Below are positions 1 to 6,952 of a DNA stretch of 32,107 bases, in pieces. Made by a program: the position numbers and the translations under genes. Position 1 is the stretch's first letter; every line of letters starts with the position of its first letter. The stretch is from a virus: positions 1 to 32,107 of IMG/VR virus record IMGVR_UViG_3300029319_000265, one strand, 5' to 3'. A model generated the notes under the pieces. It was not told the DNA's origin, ran no database searches, and saw only the letters and a list, made by a program, of their open reading frames with translations.

Positions 1-158
1 CAAGTTTCAGATTTACGATTAGGCGATATTCTTCTTTAACAGAAAAATTCCGCATATCTTACGATTCAAAGACATTTGATATTCAATATATCAAAGATAT
101 AGAAGAAGGTAGAAAAAAATTTCAAGAAATATTGGCAACTGAAGGTGTAGCGACATAA
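1..158 (+). CDS. Head-closure / head-tail adaptor protein, 3' fragment
   Basis: These are the last 51 or so codons of a head-tail adaptor cut by the window edge. The complete copy is at 31408-31737. The reading frame starts at base 3 and ends with TAA at 156-158. Compared with the full copy, the three differences in this part (89, 134, 143) are all third-codon-position and silent. The stop overlaps the next start as TAATG, so translation of the two neck proteins is probably coupled. See the full-length entry for the family call (SPP1 gp16-like, PF05521). Confidence 0.85.
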   Translation, partial: SFRFTIRRYSSLTEKFRISYDSKTFDIQYIKDIEEGRKKFQEILATEGVAT

Positions 159-528
159 TGGGAATATCTGTTCAGATAGATAGCAAGATTGATCAAAATA
201 AAAAAAAGATCGATAAACTATTCATGCAAAATGCAACAAGACATGTTAATCGTGTTGCAGTGTATTTTCAAAATGAGATCAAAAGAGGTATGCAAAAAAC
301 ACCAAAAACAGGTGAAATATACACAAGGGGCAAAAAGAAACATATTGCATCATCTGAGGGCAATCCACCTGCGATTGACACAGGAAGATTAATTAGCAGT
401 ATTTTGGTGAGTCCTGCGACTGGTCTTGGTGCAGTTCCAACTGCAAAGGTAAAAACAAATGTAGAATATTCGTATAGACTTGATAAAGGCGAATTAAACA
501 GACCATTTATGAGTGAAAGAAGTACTGC
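1..528. repeat. Left copy of the 528-bp terminal redundancy
   Basis: This stretch aligns without gaps to 31580-32107. By direct comparison I count 11 substitutions, at 89, 134, 143, 211, 218, 238, 247, 317, 322, 395 and 451. It covers the end of the head-closure gene and most of the gp10-like gene. It shows that the molecule is circular or circularly permuted and that the window is slightly more than one genome long. It is not a repeated gene set inside the phage. Confidence 0.93.
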
Positions 529-583
529 ATATCAGAAGGCAAGATTGTTCTCTCAAAAGATAATGAAAAATATTTTTAGGTGA
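158..583 (+). CDS. HK97 gp10-like neck/tail-completion protein
   Basis: A 141-aa protein with the hallmark core of the HK97-gp10-like family (PF04883): a basic, helical N-terminal part, then a segment reading HIASSEGNPP followed by AIDTGRL at about residues 64-80, then a beta-rich end. Members sit at the head-tail junction and help attach the tail. ATG at 158 overlaps the upstream stop, with GAAGGTG about 10 nt upstream acting as ribosome binding site. It sits between the head-closure protein and the DUF3168-like tail terminator, the normal neck order. A near-identical truncated copy is at 31737-32107, with two conservative amino-acid changes (I/V and S/G). Confidence 0.87.
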   Translation: MGISVQIDSKIDQNKKKIDKLFMQNATRHVNRVAVYFQNEIKRGMQKTPKTGEIYTRGKKKHIASSEGNPPAIDTGRLISSILVSPATGLGAVPTAKVKTNVEYSYRLDKGELNRPFMSERSTAYQKARLFSQKIMKNIFR

Positions 584-586
584 TTT

Positions 587-994
587 ATGGGATTTCATTC
601 ATTTGATCTACAAACAACAATATTTACCACCTTATCTAATGATTCTTCTTTAGATACCAAGATTGGCAACAATAAGGTATTTGATAGTGTTGCACCACAA
701 GATACGGCATATCCATATGTGATTATTGGTCTTGAAACCAGTACAGAAAACAATGCCAAAGAAAGATCAGGAAGAACATACAATGTCGATATTGAATGTT
801 GGTCTCAATATCGAGGTCAAAAAGAGATCAAGGAAATCATGGAAATATTGCATAATCTTTTCGATAATGTTAGCTTATCAGTGTCAGGTGCGACATCGGT
901 GATTAGCACTGTTGTCTCAACAAACACTCTGGTAGAGGCTGATGGGATAACACGACATGGAATAGTAAATATAGATTTTTTAATATTTGATTAG
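587..994 (+). CDS. Tail terminator-like protein (DUF3168 family)
   Basis: A 135-aa protein resembling DUF3168 (PF11367), the lambda gpU / SPP1 gp17-type family that caps the tail tube at its head-proximal end. Visible features are an N-terminal helical segment (LQTTIFTTLSND), the conserved YPYVIIG strand near residue 45, then the stretch VDIECWSQYRGQKEIKEIME near residues 65-85, typical of these short alpha/beta proteins. It starts 3 nt after the gp10-like stop and precedes the tube protein, which fits a tail-terminator role. The family call rests on pattern and context. Confidence 0.78.
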   Translation: MGFHSFDLQTTIFTTLSNDSSLDTKIGNNKVFDSVAPQDTAYPYVIIGLETSTENNAKERSGRTYNVDIECWSQYRGQKEIKEIMEILHNLFDNVSLSVSGATSVISTVVSTNTLVEADGITRHGIVNIDFLIFD

Positions 995-1002
995 AGGTAA
1001 TT

Positions 1003-1431
1003 ATGGCAGTTTTAAAAGGTAAAGATTTTTTACTCAAAGATAATTCAACAGGATCGGCGGCGACAGTCGGATCTATGAGAAGTACATCAATGACAATTAA
1101 TGGCGAAATGATTGATGTAACAAGCAAAGACAGTAATCCATTCGTATCAGGTGGCAGTGCATTTGGCAGAGATATACTTGATGGTGGTGGTGTCAATTCT
1201 ATGACAATGACATGTGCAGGTATATTTGATGATACCGCCGCATTAAATAGAATGATTGGTTTTGTCAATGCAGGTACAAATCAGGCATATGTATTGCAAT
1301 TCGGTGATGGCAGTAATTATTCAGGTAATTTCAAAATCACATCATTTGAGACTGGTGGAGAATATAATGCTGAACAAACATACAGTATTACATTAGAATC
1401 ATCAGGACAAGTAACATATACATCAGCATAA
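1003..1431 (+). CDS. Major tail tube protein
   Basis: A 142-aa protein rich in Gly, Ser, Thr and Asn with predicted beta strands throughout, as expected for the hexameric rings of a long non-contractile tail tube (Phage_tail_2/TP901-1 class). The N-terminus (MAVLKGKDFLLKD) and the central region around GEMIDVTSKDSNPF match the usual tube-protein pattern of a strand and the IDVT motif. A GAGG ribosome binding site lies just upstream. It lies between the terminator and the tail assembly chaperone, the standard place for the tube gene. Confidence 0.83.
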   Translation: MAVLKGKDFLLKDNSTGSAATVGSMRSTSMTINGEMIDVTSKDSNPFVSGGSAFGRDILDGGGVNSMTMTCAGIFDDTAALNRMIGFVNAGTNQAYVLQFGDGSNYSGNFKITSFETGGEYNAEQTYSITLESSGQVTYTSA

Positions 1432-1432
1432 T

Positions 1433-1714
1433 ATGTGGCTACCTAAGACAGTTAAAGTCGGCTCTAATGATTTAGATTGTTCAATCAATATCAAAAATAA
1501 TATTGTCGAAATCGAACTGCCATTCGTTGAAGATTGGGCGAAATTATTAGAGTCAGATGGTATTATGTTAGATGGTAGCAAACTCAAAATTCTATCTACA
1601 ACCAATGTCGCAGGTAGAAATGAAAAGATATTCATAACTTGTACGAAAGAAAAGAATAAAAAAACAGAGAGGGGCACAAATGAACAATCCACTAAGAGCA
1701 GAAAAAACAATTAA
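1433..1714 (+). CDS. Hypothetical protein between tail tube and tail chaperone
   Basis: A 93-aa protein I do not recognise. The N-terminal two thirds looks like a small mixed alpha/beta fold, with hydrophobic strands such as NNIVEIELP and a helix EDWAKLLESDG. The last 25 residues are almost all Lys, Glu, Asn, Thr and Arg, because they are encoded in the overlap with the next gene. Its ATG comes 1 nt after the tube-protein stop with no clear Shine-Dalgarno, so translation is probably coupled. The final 35 nt overlap the chaperone gene and contain that gene's GAGAGGGG ribosome binding site. A tail role is inferred from position only. Confidence 0.6.
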   Translation: MWLPKTVKVGSNDLDCSINIKNNIVEIELPFVEDWAKLLESDGIMLDGSKLKILSTTNVAGRNEKIFITCTKEKNKKTERGTNEQSTKSRKNN

Positions 1715-2009
1715 ACTTGGCGATAACGAGTATAAAGCTCGTATGTCATTAGATACCATTGCAAGAATAGAAGATACACTTGGTATATCAATTCTGAAAG
1801 TCGGTCAAATATTGACCACACAAGACATCACACAAAAACAATGCAATATCATTCTTACCTTATGTATAAGGGCAGGTGGCAATGATGTTGAGGAAAAAGA
1901 TATCTGGAAAATGATGTCCGAGCAAGATTTGGTCAAAACGATCACACAGGTCGGTGAATTATTTGCCGTTGCACTTCAGACAGAACAGACAACAGAAAAA
2001 AAAAGCTAA
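1680..2009 (+). CDS. Tail assembly chaperone, short (zero-frame) product, gpG-like
   Basis: A 109-aa protein whose order (an N-terminal strand IKLGDNEYKARMSLDTIARIE, then helices) resembles the gene-transfer-agent tail chaperone family (GTA-gp10-like, Phage_TAC_11). These proteins bind the tape measure during tail assembly and do not end up in the virion. It starts with ATG at 1680 behind GAGAGGGG. The reading frame ends in a run of nine adenines (1996-2004) followed one codon later by TAA at 2007-2009, the layout of a programmed -1 frameshift like lambda G/GT. The long form is listed separately. Confidence 0.75.
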   Translation: MNNPLRAEKTIKLGDNEYKARMSLDTIARIEDTLGISILKVGQILTTQDITQKQCNIILTLCIRAGGNDVEEKDIWKMMSEQDLVKTITQVGELFAVALQTEQTTEKKS

Positions 2010-2218
2010 CAGAAGAAGATCAAGAATTCCCTATTGAAAGATATCTAGAGGTTTTGGTTGGTATGATCGGAATATCACCAGATGTTGCTTGGGATATGTC
2101 ATTCAAAGAAGTTACACTAGCGATTAAAGGTTTTAGAGAATATAATGGTGGAAATAAAGAAGATCCAATCACAAGAGAGGATATGGATAAATTGAAAGAA
2201 TTATATCCTGATTATTAA
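1680..2218 (+). CDS. Tail assembly chaperone, -1 frameshift product (GT-like)
   Basis: A -1 slip on the A9 run at 1996-2004 would continue reading at 2003 (AAG CTA ACA GAA) and stay open for 71 codons to TAA at 2216-2218, 2 nt before the tape-measure ATG. The fused product would be about 179 aa. The extension contains a segment GISPDVAWDMSFKEVTLAIK, which closely matches the Phage_TAC_6/DUF2376 pattern (short helix, aromatic, 'MT/MS..E..LAL'). The extension has no ATG at its beginning, which argues for frameshifting over independent initiation. In other siphoviruses this gene pair is also made by frameshifting and lies just before the tape measure. Confidence 0.72.
1996..2006 (+). promoter_or_regulatory. 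Slippery sequence for -1 frameshift
   Basis: Nine adenines followed by GC. In the zero frame the codons are GAA AAA AAA AGC TAA, so a lysyl-tRNA pair can slip back one base on A-AAA-AAA. The zero-frame stop lies one codon downstream. I see no strong stimulating hairpin immediately downstream. Confidence 0.7.
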
Positions 2219-2220
2219 AT

Positions 2221-3960
2221 ATGGCAGATTTAGATAAATTAGTTGTACGTATTGAGGCTGATCTTAATGATCTGAAAAAAGGTCTCAATGATGCTGAAAG
2301 AAAGGTAAAAGATTCATCAAGCAAAATTGGTAATTCTTTTAAAGGTATAGATAACAGATTACAGTCTCTAGGTGCATCTACCATTCGATTTGGTGCAATT
2401 CTTGGTACGACATTCGGTGTTCTTGCAATAAAAGACATTGTTGGTGTTGGTGTTGAGATTGAAAATTTAAGAATCAGATTCAAGGCATTATTTGGTGATG
2501 CTGAGACAGGTGCTAAGGCATTTGATGAATTATTGGCATTTGCAGGTAAGGTACCATTCAGTTTACAAGAAATACAAGCAGGTGCAGGATCACTTGCTGT
2601 TGTATCAAACAATGCAGAACAACTGGCAAAAAATTTAGAGATCACAGGTAATGTCGCAGCGGCAGGTGGTTTGACATTCGTTGAGGCGGCACAACAAATA
2701 CAAAGAGCATTCGGTGCAGGTGTTGCATCTGCTGATCTATTACGAGATCGTGGTGTATCTGCATTGGCAGGTTTTCAATCAGGTGTTCAATATACAGCTC
2801 GTGAGACAATAAAAGTATTTGAAGAAAATTTTAGCAAGGGTGGTAAATTTGGAAATCTAACAAATGAATTAGCTGATAGTGTCGCAGGTACATTCAGCAT
2901 GATTCAAGATAGTATATTCTCATTCAAGGTTGCGATATCTGAAGAATTTATGAAAGAGATTGCAGTTCAGTTAAATTTATTAGATGGCAGTCTGAAGGCA
3001 AATGCAGAAGAGATAAACAGATTAGGTACAGAGATTGGTAAATCATTAGCAGAGGTAACTGCATCTGTTATTAACAACCTTGATAAGATTGGCACTGCAG
3101 TGAAAATTGTTAGCACAGTTCTTGTTGGCAGTGCATTCTACAGATTCGTAACCAATCCAGCATTAGCAGTCGTCATTGGTGGGTTATATTTATTGACAGA
3201 GGCATTCAATGCAGTGCCTGTTGGTGTAAAAAAATCAACCAATGCATTAAAAGATAATAAAAAAGAACTCGATGAAATATTAGATATTATTAAAAATAAT
3301 CCACTCATTTTTGGTAAATATGTCCACACATTAGATCAAGCAACAAAATCACAACTTGATTTTAGTGTATCAATACAAGATACCATTGATATTTTAGAAA
3401 AAACAAAAGAAATTGTAGATGATGCTACACAATCAATATCAGATTCTTTCGCAGAGGCGATTGTCAGAGGCGGTGATTTCAAAGAATCGTTGAAAGAGGT
3501 ATTCAGAGCGGCGGCACAAGAAATTATTTCATTCACAGTTAAATTGTTATTTTTAGAAAAGGTTATGAAACAAGTCAAAGAGGCGATTGAAGGTCTTATC
3601 AAAGATCAAAAAGAGGCACAGAAGAATCAATTAATAAGTACAGCAGTCAATGCCTTTGCAGGTAGCATACCATTTTTAGCAAATGGTGGTAATGTTTTAC
3701 CGAATAGACCAGTTGTCGTTGGTGAAAGAGGTGCTGAATTATTTGTACCAAAACAAGCAGGTGATATAATTCCGAATAATCAATTATCAAATGGCGGTGG
3801 TATTACAATTAATCAAACATTATCATTCAGTACAGGTGTAAACCAAACTGTAAGAGCAGAAATTATGAATCTATTACCAGTCATAAAACAAGAAACAGTA
3901 AATGCAGTTGCAGAGAGCAGATCACGAGGTGGTACCTTTGCAAGAACATTCGGAGCATAA
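2221..3960 (+). CDS. Tail tape measure protein
   Basis: A 579-aa protein with the features of a tape measure. It has an N-terminal coiled-coil segment (residues 1-45), hydrophobic Gly/Ala-rich helices (about 50-85 and 285-330), a middle region resembling the tape-measure domain (residues 85-200), and a C-terminal motif VVGERGAELFVP near residue 500, common in lambda-like tape measures. It starts 2 nt after the frameshifted chaperone stop, the classical neighbour. The small size, if length scales as in other phages, implies a short-to-medium tail. I see no muralytic domain. Confidence 0.88.
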   Translation: MADLDKLVVRIEADLNDLKKGLNDAERKVKDSSSKIGNSFKGIDNRLQSLGASTIRFGAILGTTFGVLAIKDIVGVGVEIENLRIRFKALFGDAETGAKAFDELLAFAGKVPFSLQEIQAGAGSLAVVSNNAEQLAKNLEITGNVAAAGGLTFVEAAQQIQRAFGAGVASADLLRDRGVSALAGFQSGVQYTARETIKVFEENFSKGGKFGNLTNELADSVAGTFSMIQDSIFSFKVAISEEFMKEIAVQLNLLDGSLKANAEEINRLGTEIGKSLAEVTASVINNLDKIGTAVKIVSTVLVGSAFYRFVTNPALAVVIGGLYLLTEAFNAVPVGVKKSTNALKDNKKELDEILDIIKNNPLIFGKYVHTLDQATKSQLDFSVSIQDTIDILEKTKEIVDDATQSISDSFAEAIVRGGDFKESLKEVFRAAAQEIISFTVKLLFLEKVMKQVKEAIEGLIKDQKEAQKNQLISTAVNAFAGSIPFLANGGNVLPNRPVVVGERGAELFVPKQAGDIIPNNQLSNGGGITINQTLSFSTGVNQTVRAEIMNLLPVIKQETVNAVAESRSRGGTFARTFGA

Positions 3961-3963
3961 AAC

Positions 3964-4587
3964 ATGGCATCACCAACATATCCATTGACCATGCCAACAA
4001 CACCAGGATTTACCACATCAGAATGGCAAATTGTCAGACAGGTATCAATGACACAATCACCATTTACCATGGCACAACAGGTCGCTGAATTTCAAGGTGC
4101 TGTGTGGACAACAACTGTTTCTTTGCCACCAATGACAAGATCACAAGCAGGGGTATGGCAAGCATTTTTTATGCAATTACATGGCAGAAGTGGAACATTT
4201 CTGATTGGTGATCCTGATGGTCAATCTTTGCTCGGATCATTGACAAATACAATTCAGGTGAACGGTGATCATTCAGTAGGTGCATTTGATATATCCATTG
4301 ACGGTGCAGATGCAAGTACAGTAATATTTAAGGCAGGCGATTATGTGCAATTTGGGAGTGGGGCATCTAGTAAATTGCATATGATTATTTCTGATGTTAC
4401 ATCAGACTCATCTGGTAATGCTACACTACCTGTAGAGCCCCCTCTCAAGTCGAGCTTATCAGATGATGCCTCAATTGTTACATCATCAACAAAAGCAGTC
4501 ATGCGCATGAATTCTAACGAGCTAGGTTGGTCTGCATCAAGAATATCGCTTTATGGAATCAGTTTTGCTTGTACTGAATCGCTATAG
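3964..4587 (+). CDS. Distal-tail (Dit)-like minor tail protein
   Basis: A 207-aa protein that follows the tape measure at a 3-nt gap and has GGAG upstream. It contains the segment VSLPPMTRSQAGVWQAFFMQLHGRSG continuing into FLIGDP (about residues 52-82). I recognise this from minor tail proteins that occupy the gpM/Dit position in many siphoviruses. The C-terminal half is beta-rich and ends in a short domain with a conserved-looking Trp. It probably forms the ring joining the tube to the tip. It is the last gene of the neck/tube cassette; the other tip genes lie at 20008 onward. Confidence 0.65.
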   Translation: MASPTYPLTMPTTPGFTTSEWQIVRQVSMTQSPFTMAQQVAEFQGAVWTTTVSLPPMTRSQAGVWQAFFMQLHGRSGTFLIGDPDGQSLLGSLTNTIQVNGDHSVGAFDISIDGADASTVIFKAGDYVQFGSGASSKLHMIISDVTSDSSGNATLPVEPPLKSSLSDDASIVTSSTKAVMRMNSNELGWSASRISLYGISFACTESL

Positions 4588-4721
4588 TCTCGTTTTCAGC
4601 ATTTTACTGATATCTGTCATATCATCATATCCGAACAAATAAAACACCGAAAAAAGGCATTTAAGCGCGAAATACAGGGTATTTGATGATTTTGGTCGTT
4701 TTTATCAATTTATTTTCATTA

Positions 4722-4746
4722 ATTTATATCTCATACGAATATAATT
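4722..4746. promoter_or_regulatory. Operator-like inverted repeat, site 1
   Basis: Left arm ATTTATATCT, spacer CATAC, right arm GAATATAATT. The arms match imperfectly (7 of 10), but the right arm shares CGAATATAAT with site 2 exactly 30 bp away, about three helical turns. The half-site GAATATA is also found in the palindrome at 9299-9321. Probably a binding site for the Cro-like protein encoded at 9352. Confidence 0.5.
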
Positions 4747-4747
4747 G

Positions 4748-4775
4748 TTGATATTATATCCCTATCGAATATAAT
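4748..4775 (+). promoter_or_regulatory. Sigma70-type promoter for the small-gene train
   Basis: TTGATA at 4748-4753, a 16-nt spacer and a perfect TATAAT at 4770-4775. The start of transcription would fall near 4782, leaving a 24-nt leader with AGAGGA 5 nt before ATG 4806. Operator-like site 2 covers the spacer and the -10 box, so a bound repressor would block polymerase. Confidence 0.68.
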
Positions 4776-4776
4776 A
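4752..4776. promoter_or_regulatory. Operator-like inverted repeat, site 2
   Basis: TATTATATCC, spacer CTATC, GAATATAATA: 9 of 10 arm positions are complementary. Arm length, 5-nt spacer and half-site are the same as in the perfect palindrome at 9299-9321. The site overlaps the -10 box of the promoter at 4748-4775. Confidence 0.58.
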
Positions 4777-4805
4777 ATTATATGAAAACAAACAAGAGGA
4801 CAACA

Positions 4806-4994
4806 ATGAAAGAGACAATAACTATTAATGGTGATGAATATTTCATCTATTTTAATATGAGTGGTATTGAATGGCTTTGGACAGGTTCAAAGATTATCGG
4901 TGGTGTAAAACCTACTGGTTTGACATTGACAAAACCAATATTCAAAAAATTCAAAACCAAAGAAGAATTGATTGAATATATCAAGGCACAATAA
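4806..4994 (+). CDS. Small hypothetical protein, first gene of early train
   Basis: A 62-aa protein of unknown function. I start it at ATG 4806 because AGAGGA lies 5 nt upstream and because the in-frame ATG at 4782 coincides with the predicted transcription start. The protein has a beta-strand start (MKETITINGDEYFIYF), a Trp-rich middle (GIEWLWTGSK) and a Lys-rich helical end, giving a small alpha/beta look. The stop overlaps the next start as TAATG. It opens a train of nine overlapping small genes, probably early host-interaction genes; this is inferred from size and promoter position. Confidence 0.65.
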   Translation: MKETITINGDEYFIYFNMSGIEWLWTGSKIIGGVKPTGLTLTKPIFKKFKTKEELIEYIKAQ

Positions 4995-5227
4995 TGACAT
5001 ATTCACATCACAAAAAATTTGAAAAGATATCAGATACAGAATATGGTCTTAGAACACAAATCAAAGACCTCAATGCTGAACTGAAATCACATCTATCTAA
5101 TATGAATGTAAGACATATCAGTGAACTTTCTATTGATGAAAGATCATTATATGAATTCTTGAATAATTATTTAGATCAATTGAGAACATTATACAAATCA
5201 AAATATAACAAAGAGGTAAAACTATGA
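4994..5227 (+). CDS. Small helical hypothetical protein
   Basis: A 77-aa charged, mostly helical protein with no recognised domain. Heptad-like spacing of hydrophobics (LRTQIKDLNAELKSHLSNM) suggests a short coiled coil in the first half. It begins within the TAATG overlap with the previous stop, has no strong ribosome binding site of its own, and overlaps the next ATG by 4 nt, so it is probably translated by coupling. Confidence 0.6.
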   Translation: MTYSHHKKFEKISDTEYGLRTQIKDLNAELKSHLSNMNVRHISELSIDERSLYEFLNNYLDQLRTLYKSKYNKEVKL

Positions 5228-5448
5228 AAACAGAAAAAATATATACACATAAACAGGTGTCAAATATTGTTAATATCTTCAGAGATGATAATAAGAAATT
5301 GACAGAATTCAAAGATGATATCAAACAAATGATACGAAACTATATTTCATCTGATACAAGTGATGAAAATGTTTATAAAGTATTAGAGAAATTATGTATC
5401 AATCATATGTTAGAACAGAATGACAAAATTGAGGAAAAACAACTATGA
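5224..5448 (+). CDS. Small hypothetical protein
   Basis: A 74-aa charged helical protein of unknown function. It is rich in Lys, Asp and Glu and carries one hydrophobic patch near its end (VYKVLEKLCINHML). ATG lies in a 4-nt overlap with the previous stop, with AGAGG upstream. It ends in the next gene's ATGA overlap. The context is the early rightward train. Confidence 0.6.
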   Translation: MKTEKIYTHKQVSNIVNIFRDDNKKLTEFKDDIKQMIRNYISSDTSDENVYKVLEKLCINHMLEQNDKIEEKQL

Positions 5449-5999
5449 AAAAACTAGAAAGTTATGGAAAAAATGGTAAAACAGTATGGATCGGTTCATT
5501 CTATCCTGAGAAAATTAATCAAACCAAAAGATTGAAACCTGAGGGTAAAGTCTATGCTGAGATATACAAAACAAAAATATACGCAATGAAAAAAGACAAA
5601 AAAGGTACTCATGTAACGAGAAAGATCAAAATCTCATCATTGTCAGAATATGGGAAATCTGATACTGGTTTTGAATGGATAACGATTGATCCATCTCTAC
5701 TTAGTACAAATAAGAATGATGTTATTGATATTATGAAAATAAAATATAAAAAACATATTGAGAATGTTATCAAACAACATCAGGACTTTGTTGATTCAGA
5801 AGATGAGAGAATCTTAAAAGAGAAACAAAAGACAGAGAAAAGAAAATCAATTATCAAACAATACGAACATATATTGAATGATAAAGAGATATCGGCTGAT
5901 GATTTTCATTGGAATGTAAATCTAGAAGATGAAACAATAACATCTAGAAAATTATTTATCAATGAAAATAAAAAGATGCCGAGTACATTTATTTTATAA
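5445..5999 (+). CDS. Hypothetical protein, 184 aa, early train
   Basis: The largest protein of the early rightward train, not recognised. The N-terminal 85 residues contain beta strands with aromatic residues (TVWIGSFYPEK, VYAEIYKTKIYAM), followed by a long charged helix (about residues 95-150, rich in Lys/Glu) and a short C-terminal segment. This looks like a small basic domain plus coiled coil. The start is an ATGA overlap with the previous stop. Confidence 0.62.
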   Translation: MKKLESYGKNGKTVWIGSFYPEKINQTKRLKPEGKVYAEIYKTKIYAMKKDKKGTHVTRKIKISSLSEYGKSDTGFEWITIDPSLLSTNKNDVIDIMKIKYKKHIENVIKQHQDFVDSEDERILKEKQKTEKRKSIIKQYEHILNDKEISADDFHWNVNLEDETITSRKLFINENKKMPSTFIL

Positions 6000-6014
6000 T
6001 CACGGGGGTACAAT

Positions 6015-6335
6015 ATGCTTTTATTTACAAAATCAATAGAAAAGAAACTGATCTCTAATTATGAGAAATTCAAATACGATTCTTATAATGAGAGACCAGT
6101 CGTAAAATTATTTCTACCTGAAGGTAGTTCTTACATGTTATTGACAGAATACAATCCTGAAGATGATCTAGCATTTGGATTATCATATATACATTGTAAA
6201 GAAATCGGTCTTGTTGATATGAGAGAAGTTCGTGCAATAAGATCGCCGTTATTTCAACTGCCAATGGAAAGAGATAGATATTACAAAACAAAGAAAACGA
6301 TAAATCAAATATTATACGAGGGCGATGATGAATAA
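6015..6335 (+). CDS. DUF2958 domain protein
   Basis: A 106-aa protein that matches the DUF2958 pattern (PF11171) over its length. It starts with a LLTK-like beginning (MLLFTKSIEKKLISNYEKF), then PVVKLFLPEG...WYATEY-like strands (here MLLTEYNPEDDLAFGL), and ends in the characteristic PLFQLPMERDRYY near residues 80-95. DUF2958 proteins are common in plasmids, conjugative elements and phages; their function is unknown to me. GGGGG upstream of ATG 6015 can serve as ribosome binding site after a 15-nt gap from the previous gene. Confidence 0.82.
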   Translation: MLLFTKSIEKKLISNYEKFKYDSYNERPVVKLFLPEGSSYMLLTEYNPEDDLAFGLSYIHCKEIGLVDMREVRAIRSPLFQLPMERDRYYKTKKTINQILYEGDDE

Positions 6336-6513
6336 AGAAAAAATCACAAAGATAAAGAAATGTATAAAAGAATGCAAAGATAGATTGATATTGTTTGCAG
6401 GTAAGAATAAAACATTACTGAAAAATGGATATGATCAAGAACAAGCTGACATTGATCGTAAAGTTATAAATCATTTTGAATCATTAATTAAAATAAACGA
6501 GAGGGAAAAATGA
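6325..6513 (+). CDS. Small basic helical hypothetical protein
   Basis: A 62-aa Lys-rich helical protein of unknown function. It overlaps the DUF2958 gene by 11 nt; GAGGGCG directly upstream serves as ribosome binding site for ATG 6325 or 6328. Two Cys residues (positions 13 and 17, with a CIKEC pattern) are the only notable motif. The next gene starts in an ATGA overlap. Confidence 0.58.
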   Translation: MMNKEKITKIKKCIKECKDRLILFAGKNKTLLKNGYDQEQADIDRKVINHFESLIKINEREK

Positions 6514-6803
6514 AACCAAAATATCAATATAATTATCTTGTCGTAGATGTCAAAAAACATTATAACGACAAAGTATTATCTGTTAGAGATTACATTGTAA
6601 AAAAAGGTACACAATGCGAAGGGTTGAATATTCAATATAATGGCAAGACCGTTCTTGTAGTTGATAGACAATCTTGTATTGATGCCTTGAACAATTGTAA
6701 AAATAAACCAATCAAATCTAAATTCAATGCCACGACATACAGACTGGTAGATTTTAGATTCAATGATGAATACACAAATCAAAACCAACAGGAGTTGATA
6801 TGA
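6510..6803 (+). CDS. Hypothetical protein, 97 aa, early train
   Basis: An unrecognised 97-aa protein with alternating beta strands (YNYLVVDVKKHY, VRDYIVKKG, KTVLVVDRQSC) and a helix (CIDALNNCKNK). It looks like a small soluble alpha/beta domain. GAGAGG precedes ATG 6510, and the end overlaps the next gene as ATGA. Confidence 0.6.
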   Translation: MKPKYQYNYLVVDVKKHYNDKVLSVRDYIVKKGTQCEGLNIQYNGKTVLVVDRQSCIDALNNCKNKPIKSKFNATTYRLVDFRFNDEYTNQNQQELI

Positions 6804-6952
6804 GAGATAAAAAAACAAGAAGAATATATTGCAGAAATAGACAACTTATTTCTAAAATATTAAAAAATAAATCATCAAATATATCTGTCGTAACATCTAA
6901 ACCGAATGATTATATTGATAGACTTTTAAAAAGAGAACAGGAGGCAATATGA
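6800..6952 (+). CDS. Very small basic hypothetical protein
   Basis: A 50-aa very basic protein (start MRDKKTRRIYCRNRQL). It has a good ribosome binding site (AGGAG 7 nt upstream of ATG 6800) and ATGA overlaps at both ends. Coding is supported by the ribosome binding site and tight packing rather than homology. The basic N-terminal half could bind nucleic acid, which is a guess. Confidence 0.58.
   Translation: MRDKKTRRIYCRNRQLISKILKNKSSNISVVTSKPNDYIDRLLKREQEAI

Larger units (their letters stand above)
4588..4805. other. Intergenic control region before the rightward small-gene train
   Basis: About 218 bp without a supported gene. The first part has only weak hairpins: 4670-4684 reads AAATAC-AGG-GTATTT followed by T-rich sequence, a poor terminator candidate. 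The second part (4722-4776) holds two operator-like inverted repeats and a sigma70-type promoter, described separately. The sequence 4782-4805 can be read in frame with the downstream gene but is better explained as its 5' leader. Confidence 0.6.

Noticed and set aside
2169-2645. A 158-codon minus-strand frame under the tape measure gene
   Set aside because: It is fully antisense to a well-supported gene, has no ribosome binding site, and shows the Ser/Asn/Pro bias of shadow frames.
4670-4684. Intrinsic terminator after the Dit-like gene
   Set aside because: The 6-bp AT-rich stem has a 3-nt loop and the T-rich stretch begins several bases away with interruptions. Too weak to call.
4782-4805. 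An upstream ATG at 4782 as start of the first early gene
   Set aside because: It coincides with the predicted transcription start and has no ribosome binding site. ATG 4806 has AGAGGA at the right distance.
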